Source: Vibrio splendidus (GTDB lineage: Bacteria; Pseudomonadota; Gammaproteobacteria; Enterobacterales; Vibrionaceae). From it: DNA of 64,000 nt. The position numbers and the translations under genes were made by a program. The notes under the pieces are model-generated. The model searched no databases, had not been told where the DNA came from, and saw only the letters and a program-made list of their open reading frames with translations. The number at the start of each line of letters is the position of its first letter. Within the stretch, counting starts at the first letter, position 1. The DNA is taken from NCBI RefSeq assembly GCF_001557875.1, contig NZ_LNRF01000004.1, positions 1 through 64,000 of the forward strand, given 5' to 3'. Positions 1 to 8,274 of the stretch are shown piece by piece.

Positions 1-122
1 GCGCTGTTGATTTTTGAGCCTGAAGCTAGACGCTCCATTGATGTTTGTTGTGCGCTGTTTGCGTTGTTTAGGTAACGTTGCGCTGTCATCGCTGAAACGT
101 TTGTATTTACATTCACTGCCAT
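1..122 (-). CDS. flaA: Flagellin, N-terminal part (runs off left edge)
   Basis: Structural subunit of the polar flagellar filament. Only the first 40 codons are present. They read [20 protein letters not shown] and continue with the [12 protein letters not shown] block, the conserved N-terminal D0/D1 helix of bacterial flagellins. The ATG at 122-120 follows a GGAGA ribosome site. It lies downstream of, and in the same direction as, the complete FlaC-type gene. The name flaA rests on the usual flaA-flaC pairing in Vibrio and is an inference; any other polar flagellin would share this start. Confidence 0.85.
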   Translation of the reverse strand, partial: MAVNVNTNVSAMTAQRYLNNANSAQQTSMERLASGSKINS

Positions 123-419
123 GGTGACTTCTCCAATTGATTTTCCGGTATAGCGGTTTCCGACGTCTCGGAAAACCAAGTAGTTATCTCTAAGTTACTT
201 TTAATAACGGCGTGATTGACGAAACCTTTAGGAAAAAAACAACAAAATTAAAGAAATAGCGGTAAAACAGAAGAAAGCGTGACTGGTCGTAAAATTATCG
301 AAAAAAGATGAGAAAATCGCTAAAGTTGCCGGGAAGTCAGTCGAGTGGGGAATTGTGTTTTTATTCGCCAAAAAGCACTGGCTAAGCTGAAATGCCTTTA
401 TAAAGTCCGAGGTAATTCA
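123..419. other. Flagellin intergenic region (flaC-flaA)
   Basis: AT-rich spacer that should hold the promoter and leader of the left flagellin gene. On the minus strand a hairpin (plus positions 155-177, GGTTTCCGA / TCGGAAAACC) sits about 30 nt before the start codon, so it would be in the 5' leader. I searched for a sigma54 pattern (GG-N10-GC) and found no convincing match. A CGATAA half-element lies near 295-302 but lacks a matching TAAA at 15 nt. There is no clear terminator behind flaC. Confidence 0.5.
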
Positions 420-1553
420 TTAACCTAATAACGTTAAAGCTAGATTCGGCGCTTGCTTAGCTTGAGCGAGTATCGTTGTGCTCACTTGCTGCAGTATTTG
501 TTGCTTGAGCATCTGAGTCGTTTCTTTGGCGTAGTCGGTATCTTTAATACGACTATTTGATGTCGCCAAGTTCTCATGAACATTTTCAAGGTTATTGATG
601 GCATGATCAAAGCGGTTTTGCATTGCCCCTAGTTCAGAGCGATGACTATCAACATACTTCATCGCTGTATCCAAAATAGAGACAGCACGCTGAGCACCAC
701 CTACATCGGTGACATTGATGTCATTAACTGACTCGTGATAGCCCGCTGACATCGAAAGCTCACTGGCTAATGAACCTGAAAAAGAGATGGTACCCGCGGT
801 ATCTTCACCTGACATATAAATCTGAAGCTGTCCGTCATCATTGACGGAAGCTGATACGAGATCCGTTTGACCATTAATGTAAGTCGCCAACTCTTCGATA
901 TCATCGCCCGCTTTCGCGTTGATGGTGATCTCTTGTGGCTGACCAAAACGATCGGTAAACGACATCGTCATATCATTCTGGTTCGATTTCACTTCCCATG
1001 AATCACCGGCCATGCCGTTAGCAACGTAGCTAAAACCGCCCATGTTAATGTCATCAGTACGCATGCTTTTTAAGCCAATTTGCACGGCTTCGCCGGAACT
1101 GCCGCCGATTTGAAACGAGGAGTGCCCAAAACTGCCGTTAAGGAGCTTTTTACCACCGAATGAAGTGGTTTCGGCAATTCGATTCAGCTCGTCATTTAAG
1201 GCGGTGACTTCTTCTTGAATGGCGATTCGTTCCGATGAACTATTCGAGCCGTTACTCGCTTGTAGGGACAAATCTCTCATGCGCTGCATGATATTAGTGG
1301 TTTCATTCATTGCTCCTTCTGCAGTCTGCATAATGGAGATACCGTCGTTAGCATTTCGAACGGCAACATCAATGCCACTCATCTGTGCTTCTAATCGATT
1401 TGAGATCTGTAAGCCAGCCGCATCGTCTTTTGCGCTATTAATACGGCTCCCTGAAGCTAAGCGCTCCAAAGATTGGTTCAGCATGTTATTAGCATTAGAG
1501 AGGTTTCTCTGAGCTACTAACGCCGAGACATTTGTATTAACAGTTATAGCCAT
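420..1553 (-). CDS. flaC: Flagellin FlaC-type, complete
   Basis: Polar flagellar filament subunit, exported by the flagellar type III system and assembled outside the cell. The protein has 377 residues, the usual size for Vibrio flagellins. The conserved N-terminal D0/D1 region (about 1-140, with [20 protein letters not shown]) and C-terminal region (about 290-377, with [18 protein letters not shown] and [11 protein letters not shown]) flank a variable middle. The start ATG follows GAAGG closely. A FliA-type promoter is visible upstream at 1599-1625. The assignment to flaC rests on the [18 protein letters not shown] start and the MLNQSLERL block, which match Vibrio FlaC as I remember it. The ending [11 protein letters not shown] is normal for flagellins. 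Confidence 0.92.
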   Translation of the reverse strand: MAITVNTNVSALVAQRNLSNANNMLNQSLERLASGSRINSAKDDAAGLQISNRLEAQMSGIDVAVRNANDGISIMQTAEGAMNETTNIMQRMRDLSLQASNGSNSSSERIAIQEEVTALNDELNRIAETTSFGGKKLLNGSFGHSSFQIGGSSGEAVQIGLKSMRTDDINMGGFSYVANGMAGDSWEVKSNQNDMTMSFTDRFGQPQEITINAKAGDDIEELATYINGQTDLVSASVNDDGQLQIYMSGEDTAGTISFSGSLASELSMSAGYHESVNDINVTDVGGAQRAVSILDTAMKYVDSHRSELGAMQNRFDHAINNLENVHENLATSNSRIKDTDYAKETTQMLKQQILQQVSTTILAQAKQAPNLALTLLG

Positions 1554-1598
1554 AGACCTTCACTTACAAAAAGATGAATAAAACTCACGATTGCTCTT

Positions 1599-1625
1599 AT
1601 ATCGACCAATCTATCTAAAGCTTTA
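1599..1625 (-). promoter_or_regulatory. FliA (sigma28) promoter of flaC
   Basis: Read on the minus strand: TAAA (1625-1622), a spacer of exactly 15 nt, then GTCGATAT (1606-1599). The sigma28 consensus is TAAA-N15-GCCGATAA, so the -35 is perfect and the -10 matches 6 of 8. It lies 46 nt upstream of the flaC start codon. Class IV flagellin genes are normally FliA-dependent. Confidence 0.75.
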
Positions 1626-1653
1626 ATAAAAAAGGAGCCCTGAGGCTCCCTTT
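1626..1653 (-). terminator. Intrinsic terminator of the yfeX gene
   Basis: On the minus strand, stem GGAGCC / GGCTCC (plus 1634-1649) with a TCAG loop, followed by six T. It lies just behind the peroxidase stop codon and only a few bases before the -35 of the flaC promoter, separating the two units. Confidence 0.8.
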
Positions 1654-1675
1654 GTTTATTCTATTTTGAGACGAT

Positions 1676-2599
1676 TTACTTAACCGTTAATGCACTCAAC
1701 ATGTCAGTTGAAGGTGCAAAGTAGTAAGCGCCAGTCACTGCTTTGGTAAAGCGAAGCAGTTGGTCTGTTTTGCCGTCTGTTGCGCCGTACATGCTCTCTA
1801 ACATCGCATCGAAGTTATGACGAACGTTACAGTAAGCAATGAACAATAAGCCGTGATCGCCCGTAGCCGTGCCGTAAGGTAGGCTGTGGCGAACAATCTT
1901 AAGCCCCTTGCCTTCTTCTTTGATATCCACACGGCCAACGTGAGACGCCGCAGGAACATCATCTAACTCAATTGAATCAGGTTTAGTTCGACCAATCACT
2001 TTCTCTTGTGCCGATACATTCAAACGATTCCAAGCTGGCAGGTTGTGCACAAAACGCTGCACCATCACATAACTACCACCAGCGAATTCACCCTCAGGAA
2101 CAATCGCCACTTCAGCGCGTTGTGCATCTTTCGGATTCTCAGTGCCATCAACGAAGTCAGTCATATCACGAGAGTCTAGGAAGCGGTAACCGTAGGTTTC
2201 ATCAACCACTTCTACGTCAGACGCTACTTCAGATAGCAATTTACGTAAAATAAAGAAGTGGAGATCATGTCGGTTTGAGTGACAGTGAATCAAGACATCT
2301 GCTGGCGTGCTCGGCGCCGTAACGTCGCCTTCGCCAAGTGCAGGAAAATCAATTAAGTCCGCGGGAGCAGCTTGCTCGAACTTATCCCAAAAAGCCTTCG
2401 AAAACGCAACCGACGCTGTTAGGTTCGCATCTGGTTGAGTTTGGTTTAGCTCTTCAATTAGAGCTGGAATCTTTTGAATTTCTGCGAGTACATTAGTAGC
2501 GTTAGCATTCACTTTAAGTTGAACGTAAAGAGCGAAAGGCCCAGCTTCAGGCAAAATTGCACTTTGAACGTTGATCTTCTCATTTGAGGTGTTAAGCAT
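1676..2599 (-). CDS. yfeX: Dyp-type heme peroxidase, YfeX family
   Basis: Heme enzyme of the dye-decolorizing peroxidase family, cytoplasmic (no signal peptide or Tat motif). It has 307 residues, close to E. coli YfeX. Visible motifs are the catalytic aspartate block RDMTDFVDGTENP (Asp151), a candidate heme-ligand histidine in ASHVGR (His220) and the distal arginine in IVRHSLPYG (Arg237). The start has a good AAGGAA site. The DUF2919 gene 65 nt upstream is a YfeZ-like protein, as in the yfeXYZ cluster of E. coli; a YfeY-like lipoprotein is not between them. The natural substrate of this family is uncertain: peroxidase activity on porphyrinogens and a role in heme handling have both been discussed. 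Confidence 0.9.
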   Translation of the reverse strand: MLNTSNEKINVQSAILPEAGPFALYVQLKVNANATNVLAEIQKIPALIEELNQTQPDANLTASVAFSKAFWDKFEQAAPADLIDFPALGEGDVTAPSTPADVLIHCHSNRHDLHFFILRKLLSEVASDVEVVDETYGYRFLDSRDMTDFVDGTENPKDAQRAEVAIVPEGEFAGGSYVMVQRFVHNLPAWNRLNVSAQEKVIGRTKPDSIELDDVPAASHVGRVDIKEEGKGLKIVRHSLPYGTATGDHGLLFIAYCNVRHNFDAMLESMYGATDGKTDQLLRFTKAVTGAYYFAPSTDMLSALTVK

Positions 2600-2664
2600 A
2601 GATTATTCCTTCCATTTTTAGCTTCTAAGTATAATTGTGAATAGGACAAATGTTTTGATGAGAA

Positions 2665-3141
2665 TCAGTCTTCGTGCTCAACCACTTTAAAGCAATCCTT
2701 TGCTGCATGGCTATTAGTTAGATAAAGCGCTAACCATAAGAGCAGCAATAGAGTGAGACCATTTGACCAACGGAACCATCCGTTATCCAAATAGATTAAA
2801 TAAATCGTATGAGAGCCTTGTGCTAAAATAGCCGTCATAGTGACCCAACGCCCCCATGAGACTACTTTATTCAAGCGCTTTCTATCTGGAGATCTTAGCC
2901 CAAACAACCACATGAGTAACAAGCTAGGGATACTCAAAGCGATCCCTACATAAAACATATGATGATCTGGATAGATGATCTCGAGAATATCGGTTCCCGA
3001 CTCTCTACTTGCACCTGCAACAATGAACACGACCAGAGCTTTCGCAAGAAACAGCCAACCCAACCATAATAGAATTGGGGCTTTTAAAAAGCCGTGCTTA
3101 TCGTATTGTTCTATGGAGTACCGCACAAATCTCACTTTCAC
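2665..3141 (-). CDS. yfeZ: DUF2919 (YfeZ-like) inner-membrane protein
   Basis: Small integral membrane protein of 158 residues with about four hydrophobic segments (roughly 22-42, 63-82, 97-116, 126-142). The opening Y-x-I-E-Q-Y-D-x-H-G-x-L-K-A-P resembles the conserved N-terminus of DUF2919 as I recall it, and the neighbour is yfeX, the partner in E. coli. The start is a GTG; a second GTG two codons later is equally possible, and neither has a strong ribosome site. Function unknown. Confidence 0.7.
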   Translation of the reverse strand: MKVRFVRYSIEQYDKHGFLKAPILLWLGWLFLAKALVVFIVAGASRESGTDILEIIYPDHHMFYVGIALSIPSLLLMWLFGLRSPDRKRLNKVVSWGRWVTMTAILAQGSHTIYLIYLDNGWFRWSNGLTLLLLLWLALYLTNSHAAKDCFKVVEHED

Positions 3142-3235
3142 TTAGTTTCAAACCAACACTTTAACGCAAATCATTCATACTTAACTAGGTTTGCGTTATC
3201 TTATTGGTTAATCCGTTTTAATTATCGAACTCAGT

Positions 3236-3580
3236 ATGAAAAAGAAAACTAGTACACCGTCTGTTGAATCTCAACAAGAAGCACTGAAGATAGCCAAAGC
3301 GACTCAAAAACCTGCTCAGACCAAAGAACAAACTAAATTGATTGCTCAGGGGATTGAGAAAGGCATTGCGCTCTATAAGAAACAGCAAAAAGAACGCAGT
3401 CGCCAAGCTGATAAAGCAAAGAAACGAGTACAGAAAGAGAAGCAGACTCAACAAGCGCACCAAGCTCAAGAGCAGGATATCGACACTAGCGTTGAAACCA
3501 CATCAAATCACGCCAATAAATTGCCGTGGCTACTATTGGTCGCTAGCTGGATAGGCTTCGCAATTTATTTGATGAAATAA
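3236..3580 (+). CDS. DUF2956 family protein
   Basis: A 114-residue protein of unknown function. The N-terminal 75 residues are very rich in Lys and Gln (STPSVESQQEALKIAKATQKP is typical of DUF2956) and probably form a long charged helix. A single hydrophobic segment (about 95-112, WLLLVASWIGFAIYLM) ends the chain, suggesting a tail anchor in the inner membrane. No clear ribosome site precedes the ATG. It diverges from yfeZ and is followed 12 nt later by a lipoprotein gene, probably in one transcript. Confidence 0.75.
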   Translation: MKKKTSTPSVESQQEALKIAKATQKPAQTKEQTKLIAQGIEKGIALYKKQQKERSRQADKAKKRVQKEKQTQQAHQAQEQDIDTSVETTSNHANKLPWLLLVASWIGFAIYLMK

Positions 3581-3592
3581 CAGGGTAATCGT

Positions 3593-3925
3593 ATGAAAAA
3601 GGAATTAGTCGCTTTGATTATAAGTGGTGCATTGCTTGGTTGCACGACACCGACATCAATGCCCCATAGCGAAGCTGACAAAGTACAAATGGACTACCAC
3701 GGCCTGATTAATATCGACCAATGCGAATATAAAGGAGAGGTCACCGGCAGCGAGGGGCATTGGTATAGTTACCTGTTTTACCCAAACGACACCTTGATTC
3801 AGGGCGCCATGAATGAACTCAAATCGAATACGATTGAACTAGGCGCAGACACCGTGATATTTACCCTTCCCCAAGACTTTGCCACTTCCGTGACCATGCT
3901 GGGCACAGCTTATTTGTGTAAGTAG
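3593..3925 (+). CDS. Small lipoprotein, DUF4156-like
   Basis: A 110-residue protein with a lipoprotein signal: two lysines, a short hydrophobic stretch and the lipobox LLGC (Cys16), followed by Thr-Thr, so outer-membrane sorting is likely. The mature part contains CEYKGEVTGSEGHW, then a late N/E-L-x-S-N-T-I-E-L-G-A-D-T-V stretch and a C-terminal AYLCK. This layout fits DUF4156 lipoproteins. Two cysteines in the mature chain could form a disulfide. AGGG sits 8 nt before the ATG. Function unknown. Confidence 0.7.
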   Translation: MKKELVALIISGALLGCTTPTSMPHSEADKVQMDYHGLINIDQCEYKGEVTGSEGHWYSYLFYPNDTLIQGAMNELKSNTIELGADTVIFTLPQDFATSVTMLGTAYLCK

Positions 3926-3990
3926 ATAGAAACGTAATTAGGTAGCTCAGCACTAAAATGAGCGAGATGCTACCACGACTACTTCTACTA

Positions 3991-4019
3991 CAAAAAAGAA
4001 AGCCAGCTTTCGCTGGCTT
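3991..4019 (-). terminator. Terminator overlapping a stop codon
   Basis: On the minus strand, stem AGCCAGC / GCTGGCT with a GAAA loop, then a T-rich run. The TAA stop of the winged-helix gene (4020-4018) forms the outer base of the stem, so the coding region runs straight into the terminator. Confidence 0.8.
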
Positions 4020-4305
4020 ATGCACTAAATCCAAGGCTTGTTGCTATATCGCCTTTACGCTGGATAACCCATTGACTGTCAAATGGCCCCCAGTCGGATA
4101 ACTGGTAATAGCCATCATTATGACGTCGCCCATCTTGAACAAACATAAGTTCAATACCGATCCCCGGTAACGCCTTGAGTACATCTTGAATAGTACGACG
4201 AGGCCACCCCGTTTTTTCGATGAGTTTAGGCACATTTGGCCTATCAAGGCTTTCCACTAACAATGCTAAATATAGCCGCCTTGCAAAAACAGGACTCAAC
4301 TCCAT
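4018..4305 (-). CDS. Small winged-helix DNA-binding protein
   Basis: A 95-residue protein that looks like a stand-alone winged helix. Helix-rich residues 8-30 are followed by VPKLIEKTGWPRRTIQDVLKAL, a clear helix-turn-helix, and a C-terminal wing with a GRRHNDGYYQLSDWG hairpin. It resembles the HTH_43 type of small proteobacterial regulators. A GTG two codons upstream is in frame, but AGGAGG abuts it, while the ATG at 4305-4303 has 5 nt of spacing and is the better start. It stands alone, so its target is unknown. Confidence 0.7.
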   Translation of the reverse strand: MELSPVFARRLYLALLVESLDRPNVPKLIEKTGWPRRTIQDVLKALPGIGIELMFVQDGRRHNDGYYQLSDWGPFDSQWVIQRKGDIATSLGFSA

Positions 4306-4510
4306 TGACACCTCCTATATATGTGCAGCTCAATTATTTCTTTTTTCGCTGACAACATGTTGAGGCTGATCAATAAGTCTCCAATAGTGACATTTTCTTA
4401 CGCTTTTTTTTCACTCTATGAAATATTCATCACTCTATTTTGTCTGAGTTGCTGCTTCCTGATAGGATTCAACTCATAACAATGAAATAAAATCACTCAA
4501 AGGAAGAATA

Positions 4511-4858
4511 ATGACTATCACTATGTTTGGTATCCCAAATTGCGACACTATTAAAAAAGCAAAGAAATGGCTCGAAGCTGAAGGTATCGAGTTCGAATTT
4601 CACGATTATCGCAAACAAGGCATCAGCACAGAGCTAGTAACAAACTTCTGTTCTGAGCTAGGTTGGGAGCTTGTGCTAAACAAACGTGGGACAACTTATC
4701 GCCAACTTCCTCAAGAGCAAAAAGACACGTTAACGGAAGAAAAAGCAGTGGCTTTGCTTGTTGAGCAACCAGCAATGATCAAGCGCCCAATCTTAAAAGT
4801 AGATGGTAAGCTTCACATCGGATTTAAAGCCGACCAATACGCGGCTGTTTTTTCTTAG
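4511..4858 (+). CDS. yffB: ArsC/Spx-family protein YffB
   Basis: Thioredoxin-fold protein of 115 residues in the ArsC/Spx superfamily. The N-terminal MTITMFGIPNCDTIKKAKKW holds the single redox cysteine (Cys11) in place of a CxxC, and IKRPILKVDGKLHIGF is the typical C-terminal cis-Pro block. E. coli YffB is thought to use glutathione; true arsenate reductase activity has not been shown for the group. A strong AAGGAAG site precedes the ATG. It lies directly upstream of dapE, as in E. coli. A second ArsC-family gene (yfgD) is at 13716. Confidence 0.88.
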   Translation: MTITMFGIPNCDTIKKAKKWLEAEGIEFEFHDYRKQGISTELVTNFCSELGWELVLNKRGTTYRQLPQEQKDTLTEEKAVALLVEQPAMIKRPILKVDGKLHIGFKADQYAAVFS

Positions 4859-4957
4859 GCCGTTGTATTTACATAGATAGACAACTGGACGTTGTTCATG
4901 AAATCAGCGTCCTAAACATTAATGACTAGACGTTTTATTTAAACAAGGAATTCAAGG

Positions 4958-6094
4958 ATGACAGACAGCCCAACTTTGGCTCTGGCAAAAGACCTAATCA
5001 GCCGTCAATCGGTAACACCAGAAGATGCAGGTTGCCAAGACCTAATGATTGAACGCTTAAAAGCACTCGGCTTTGAAATCGAAGTCATGGTATTTGAAGA
5101 TACTACGAACTTCTGGGCTCGTCGTGGTACCGAAGCGCCTCTATTTGCTTTTGCAGGCCACACTGACGTGGTACCAGCGGGTCCAATCGAGCAATGGAGC
5201 ACCAAGCCATTTGAGCCAACGATCGTTGATGGCTACTTACATGGTCGCGGCGCGGCAGATATGAAGGGCTCTCTGGCATCAATGATTGTGGCTGTAGAAC
5301 AGTTCATCGCCAAACACCCAGATCACACTGGTTCAATCGGTTTCCTTATCACCTCTGACGAAGAAGGTCCTTTCATCAACGGTACGGTACGTGTTGTTGA
5401 AACGTTGATGGCGCGCGGTGAGAACATCGACATGTGTATTGTCGGTGAACCATCAAGCACTGAGTTTGTAGGTGATGTAGTGAAGAACGGTCGTCGTGGC
5501 TCTATCACAGGCGACCTAACGATTAAGGGTACACAAGGTCATGTTGCCTACCCTCACCTTGCAAATAACCCAGTACACAGCTCTCTGCTTGCAATCAACG
5601 AGTTGGCAACGACTGAGTGGGATAAAGGTAATGATTACTTCCCACCAACCAGTTTCCAAATCCCAAATGTAAGCGCGGGTACAGGGGCTTCAAACGTTAT
5701 CCCTGGTGAGTTCAATGTTCAGTTTAACCTGCGTTTTAGTACCGAGTTAAGCAACGACATCATCGTTGAACGAATCACAACTACGCTAGATAAGTACGAC
5801 TTCGAATACGACCTTAAATGGACATTCAATGGTGACCCGTTCTTAACAGACGCAGGCTCATTGCTTGATGCTATTGTCGATGCAGTAGGTGACGTAAATG
5901 ATGTTAAACCTGCGTTGCTTACAACAGGTGGGACATCTGACGGACGCTTTATTGCACGCATGAAAGGGCAAGTCGTAGAACTAGGCCCAGTGAATGCAAC
6001 TATTCACAAGGTTAACGAATGCGTGAAAGTGGCTGATTTAGAGAAGCTAACCGACATGTACGAAAAAACATTAGTGAACCTGTTCGCTAAATAG
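4958..6094 (+). CDS. dapE: Succinyl-diaminopimelate desuccinylase
   Basis: Hydrolyses N-succinyl-LL-diaminopimelate to LL-diaminopimelate and succinate in lysine and peptidoglycan synthesis, in the cytoplasm. It has 378 residues, the family length. Di-zinc M20 ligands are visible: His68 and Asp70 in [12 protein letters not shown], the aspartate in [10 protein letters not shown], and the Glu pair in TSDEEGP; a late histidine is in NATIHKVNE. Start supported by AAGG. With dapA (8275) and bamC nearby it repeats a cluster seen across enterics and vibrios. Confidence 0.97.
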   Translation: MTDSPTLALAKDLISRQSVTPEDAGCQDLMIERLKALGFEIEVMVFEDTTNFWARRGTEAPLFAFAGHTDVVPAGPIEQWSTKPFEPTIVDGYLHGRGAADMKGSLASMIVAVEQFIAKHPDHTGSIGFLITSDEEGPFINGTVRVVETLMARGENIDMCIVGEPSSTEFVGDVVKNGRRGSITGDLTIKGTQGHVAYPHLANNPVHSSLLAINELATTEWDKGNDYFPPTSFQIPNVSAGTGASNVIPGEFNVQFNLRFSTELSNDIIVERITTTLDKYDFEYDLKWTFNGDPFLTDAGSLLDAIVDAVGDVNDVKPALLTTGGTSDGRFIARMKGQVVELGPVNATIHKVNECVKVADLEKLTDMYEKTLVNLFAK

Positions 6095-6140
6095 TTCTTT
6101 TATCAGCGATTCATAGCATCTAATTATTGAGAGGCACGTT

Positions 6141-6815
6141 ATGACACCAGAGCAGCTAACCGGACAATCAGATTCTCACCTAGAACCTAGCCTCATTGGC
6201 AGCAAAACCTTCTTGGTTCACAGTGACGTCAAAGGTGACCTAAACAATTTGATTGAAGCTGCTCAACTCGCTGGCTTTAAAATGGAGATTGCCAGTGGCT
6301 TTCGCGACTATGAAAGGCAATCTCTGATTTGGAACCGTAAGTTTTCTGGTGACGCTCCAATATTAGATTCAGAAAGCCAACCACTTGATGCTTCAATACT
6401 CAGTGAGCACCAAAAACTGTCAGCCATTCTTAGGTGGTCTGCCCTTCCCGGTGCGAGCCGTCACCATTGGGGTTGTGACTTTGATGTCTTTGCTCGAAAC
6501 GACTTACCAGAAGGCACACAGCTGCAATTAGAGCCATGGGAATACCTTACTGGCCACCAGCAGGCATTTTACCAATGGTTGTCTGTTCATGCTTCGCAGT
6601 TTGGGTTCTTTTTTCCTTATAGCGAAGACCTTGGTGGTGTAGCGATCGAACCATGGCATATCAGCCATCGTAAAGTATCGGAGTCGTGTTTATCACAGTT
6701 ATCTCCTACTTTACTTGGCAAGCAACTCCAATCTAAGCCAATATTAGGGTATGAGATTATTATGGAGCAGCTAGACGAGATCTACGCGCGCTTCGTAGCG
6801 AATATCAGTCATTAG
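6141..6815 (+). CDS. M15 family peptidase (D-Ala-D-Ala or LD-carboxypeptidase type)
   Basis: Zinc peptidase of the VanY/DacB-like M15 family, 224 residues. The fold markers are SGFRDYERQ, SRHHWGCDFDVF (first His and Asp zinc ligands) and EPWHISH (catalytic Glu and third His). The family trims D-Ala-D-Ala or L,D bonds of peptidoglycan stem peptides. No signal peptide is visible, so it may act in the cytoplasm on recycled muropeptides, which is inference. It sits 46 nt after dapE with a GAGAGG site and is probably cotranscribed. Confidence 0.82.
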   Translation: MTPEQLTGQSDSHLEPSLIGSKTFLVHSDVKGDLNNLIEAAQLAGFKMEIASGFRDYERQSLIWNRKFSGDAPILDSESQPLDASILSEHQKLSAILRWSALPGASRHHWGCDFDVFARNDLPEGTQLQLEPWEYLTGHQQAFYQWLSVHASQFGFFFPYSEDLGGVAIEPWHISHRKVSESCLSQLSPTLLGKQLQSKPILGYEIIMEQLDEIYARFVANISH

Positions 6816-6823
6816 GAGCGCTT

Positions 6824-7033
6824 ATGTTGGAGTGGCTTACAAACCCTTGGGTTATCATCATCATCGTGGTAAGCGTTGTGGTGGGTAACATCGCGGCGCT
6901 CAAACAGACCGCCAATATGGATCTGACGGGTCGTGGTAAAACTGAGCGAGATTTAGATAAGCTCAATCGCTTGGATAAACTTAACCAAGAGAAAGCTGAA
7001 AAAGAAGAATCCAAAGACAATAAAGACGCATAA
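6824..7033 (+). CDS. DUF2897 small membrane protein
   Basis: A 69-residue protein with one N-terminal hydrophobic segment (about 8-25, PWVIIIIVVSVVVGNIAAL) and a strongly charged Lys/Glu/Asp tail. The segment together with LKQTANMDL matches DUF2897. It starts 8 nt after the peptidase stop with AGGAG ahead of the ATG, so it is the last gene of the dapE unit. E. coli has an unrelated small membrane protein, YpfN, in the same place. Function unknown. Confidence 0.75.
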   Translation: MLEWLTNPWVIIIIVVSVVVGNIAALKQTANMDLTGRGKTERDLDKLNRLDKLNQEKAEKEESKDNKDA

Positions 7034-7088
7034 CTTTTTGCTTTGGCTAATCCGCTTGATTGACCAATAGTCTAATAACAACGAATAT

Positions 7089-7119
7089 AAAAAAGAGGAC
7101 ACAATGTGTCCTCTTTTTT
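7089..7119. terminator. Bidirectional terminator, dapE unit / bamC
   Basis: Stem GAGGACAC / GTGTCCTC flanked by A-run and T-run, so it works on both strands between the converging DUF2897 and bamC genes. Confidence 0.88.
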
Positions 7120-7132
7120 ATTGGCTTTAGCT

Positions 7133-7166
7133 AGTCACAGAGCTGATTGAACCCAGCTCTGTGACT
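7133..7166 (-). other. Perfect 13-bp hairpin behind bamC
   Basis: AGTCACAGAGCTG and its exact complement are separated by an 8-nt loop. There is no T-run on either side, so it is not a classical terminator. It lies between the bamC stop and the terminator at 7089-7119 and could protect the bamC mRNA 3' end. Confidence 0.6.
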
Positions 7167-7178
7167 GCTTAAGTGCTA

Positions 7179-8225
7179 CTACTCAGCTTTCGCTTCTTTG
7201 TCATCTTTGGTCTGGTCAGCAATATGCGCTAGTACCGGAACCATTGACTTAAGCAACTCTTCTTCTACTGGCTTACCTGATGCATCCGTTACGTTAATCG
7301 ACGTACGGTTACCAAGGTCACCAAATAGGAAGTTGTAAGTGCCTGGCGCTAAATCGATAGGCTGTAGGCCAATTTCTTCCCAGAACTCATCATCTGGTGC
7401 TGCGTACTTCGCCTTCACCGTACCCTGAGATTGATTACGTTCTTCAAGCTCAAAGCCCATAGCGGGTAACAAGTTAGGCAGGCGCTGCCAGAATACATTG
7501 TATGGTGTACGAGCAATAATCACAGGGAAACCACTGCGGTCCGCACCCATTGAGATTGGGATTCGCTTCACCAACTCTTGCGCTTTCAGCGCTGCTTCAG
7601 CACGAAGGTTTTCATCGTACTTAGCCATAACTAGGTTAGTCAGGAACGCGTTGTAACGCTCTTTATTGGTTGCCGTTACCGGTTTCTCTTCAGTACCTTC
7701 ACGCCAATCAATCAGGTTAATCTTGAAGCCGTGACGGTTGTTCGCTTGGAAACGAGACATAGAGTAGCGGCTGCCAATCTCTACGTCTTCATCTTCAGAA
7801 ACCCAAGTTACCCAATCAGTCTCAATCTCATTCTCTGATTGCTCACGAATACCAATACCACGCTGAGCCAGCATATCTACAGCAGTTTGCCACACTCTGT
7901 CTGCCTCTTCAGCACGAAGAAGCCATAGTGTCACTTCACCATTTTGACGCTCAGCACGTGCACCAGGAATCAATTCAAGAACCTGTTGCGGTGGACGAAT
8001 ATCCACTTCACGGCCAATACCACCGCTGAACTCACCGCTTGGGATGTCAAAGTTTGGGTAGAACTGAGGCTGAGCATCTTCAGGCAATTGCCATTGTGAA
8101 AACTCAGGTGTTTCTAAGTATTCGAAATCATCTTTGGCTTGACGACGTTGAGTCGGGCTGCCAGAACATGCTGTAAGAACGAAAACAGCCAGTGACCCAA
8201 TCACTAGCTGGTGAGAATACTTCAT
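7179..8225 (-). CDS. bamC: Outer-membrane assembly lipoprotein BamC
   Basis: Lipoprotein partner of the Bam complex that inserts beta-barrel proteins, acting at the periplasmic face of the outer membrane. It has 348 residues, similar to E. coli BamC. The signal ends in the lipobox LTAC (Cys20), followed by a long unstructured segment (about 22-75), which in E. coli BamC contacts BamD, then two helix-grip domains (about 95-215 and 225-340). It lies 49 nt after dapA in the same direction, the conserved dapA-bamC pair. bamA, the barrel component, is at 44623. Confidence 0.93.
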   Translation of the reverse strand: MKYSHQLVIGSLAVFVLTACSGSPTQRRQAKDDFEYLETPEFSQWQLPEDAQPQFYPNFDIPSGEFSGGIGREVDIRPPQQVLELIPGARAERQNGEVTLWLLRAEEADRVWQTAVDMLAQRGIGIREQSENEIETDWVTWVSEDEDVEIGSRYSMSRFQANNRHGFKINLIDWREGTEEKPVTATNKERYNAFLTNLVMAKYDENLRAEAALKAQELVKRIPISMGADRSGFPVIIARTPYNVFWQRLPNLLPAMGFELEERNQSQGTVKAKYAAPDDEFWEEIGLQPIDLAPGTYNFLFGDLGNRTSINVTDASGKPVEEELLKSMVPVLAHIADQTKDDKEAKAE

Positions 8226-8274
8226 TTATACTCCTAAATGCCGAAGGTTCGCTTCGGCATCACTTCATACGTTT

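Noticed and set aside
123..419. Sigma54 promoter for the left flagellin gene
   Set aside because: I looked for GG-N10-GC on the minus strand. Near matches such as GGACTTTATAAAGGC have the wrong spacing.
1219..1512. A 97-codon frame antisense to flaC
   Set aside because: It is opposite a conserved flagellin region, has no ribosome site and resembles no family I know.
3218..3554. Alternative frames overlapping the DUF2956 gene on both strands
   Set aside because: The Lys/Gln-rich gene produces long chance frames. Only the frame at 3236-3580 has a recognisable family pattern and tail anchor.
4511..4858. An arsenic-resistance locus from the two ArsC-family genes (yffB and yfgD)
   Set aside because: No arsR, arsB or acr3 gene is near either, and both sit in their normal E. 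coli-like neighbourhoods.
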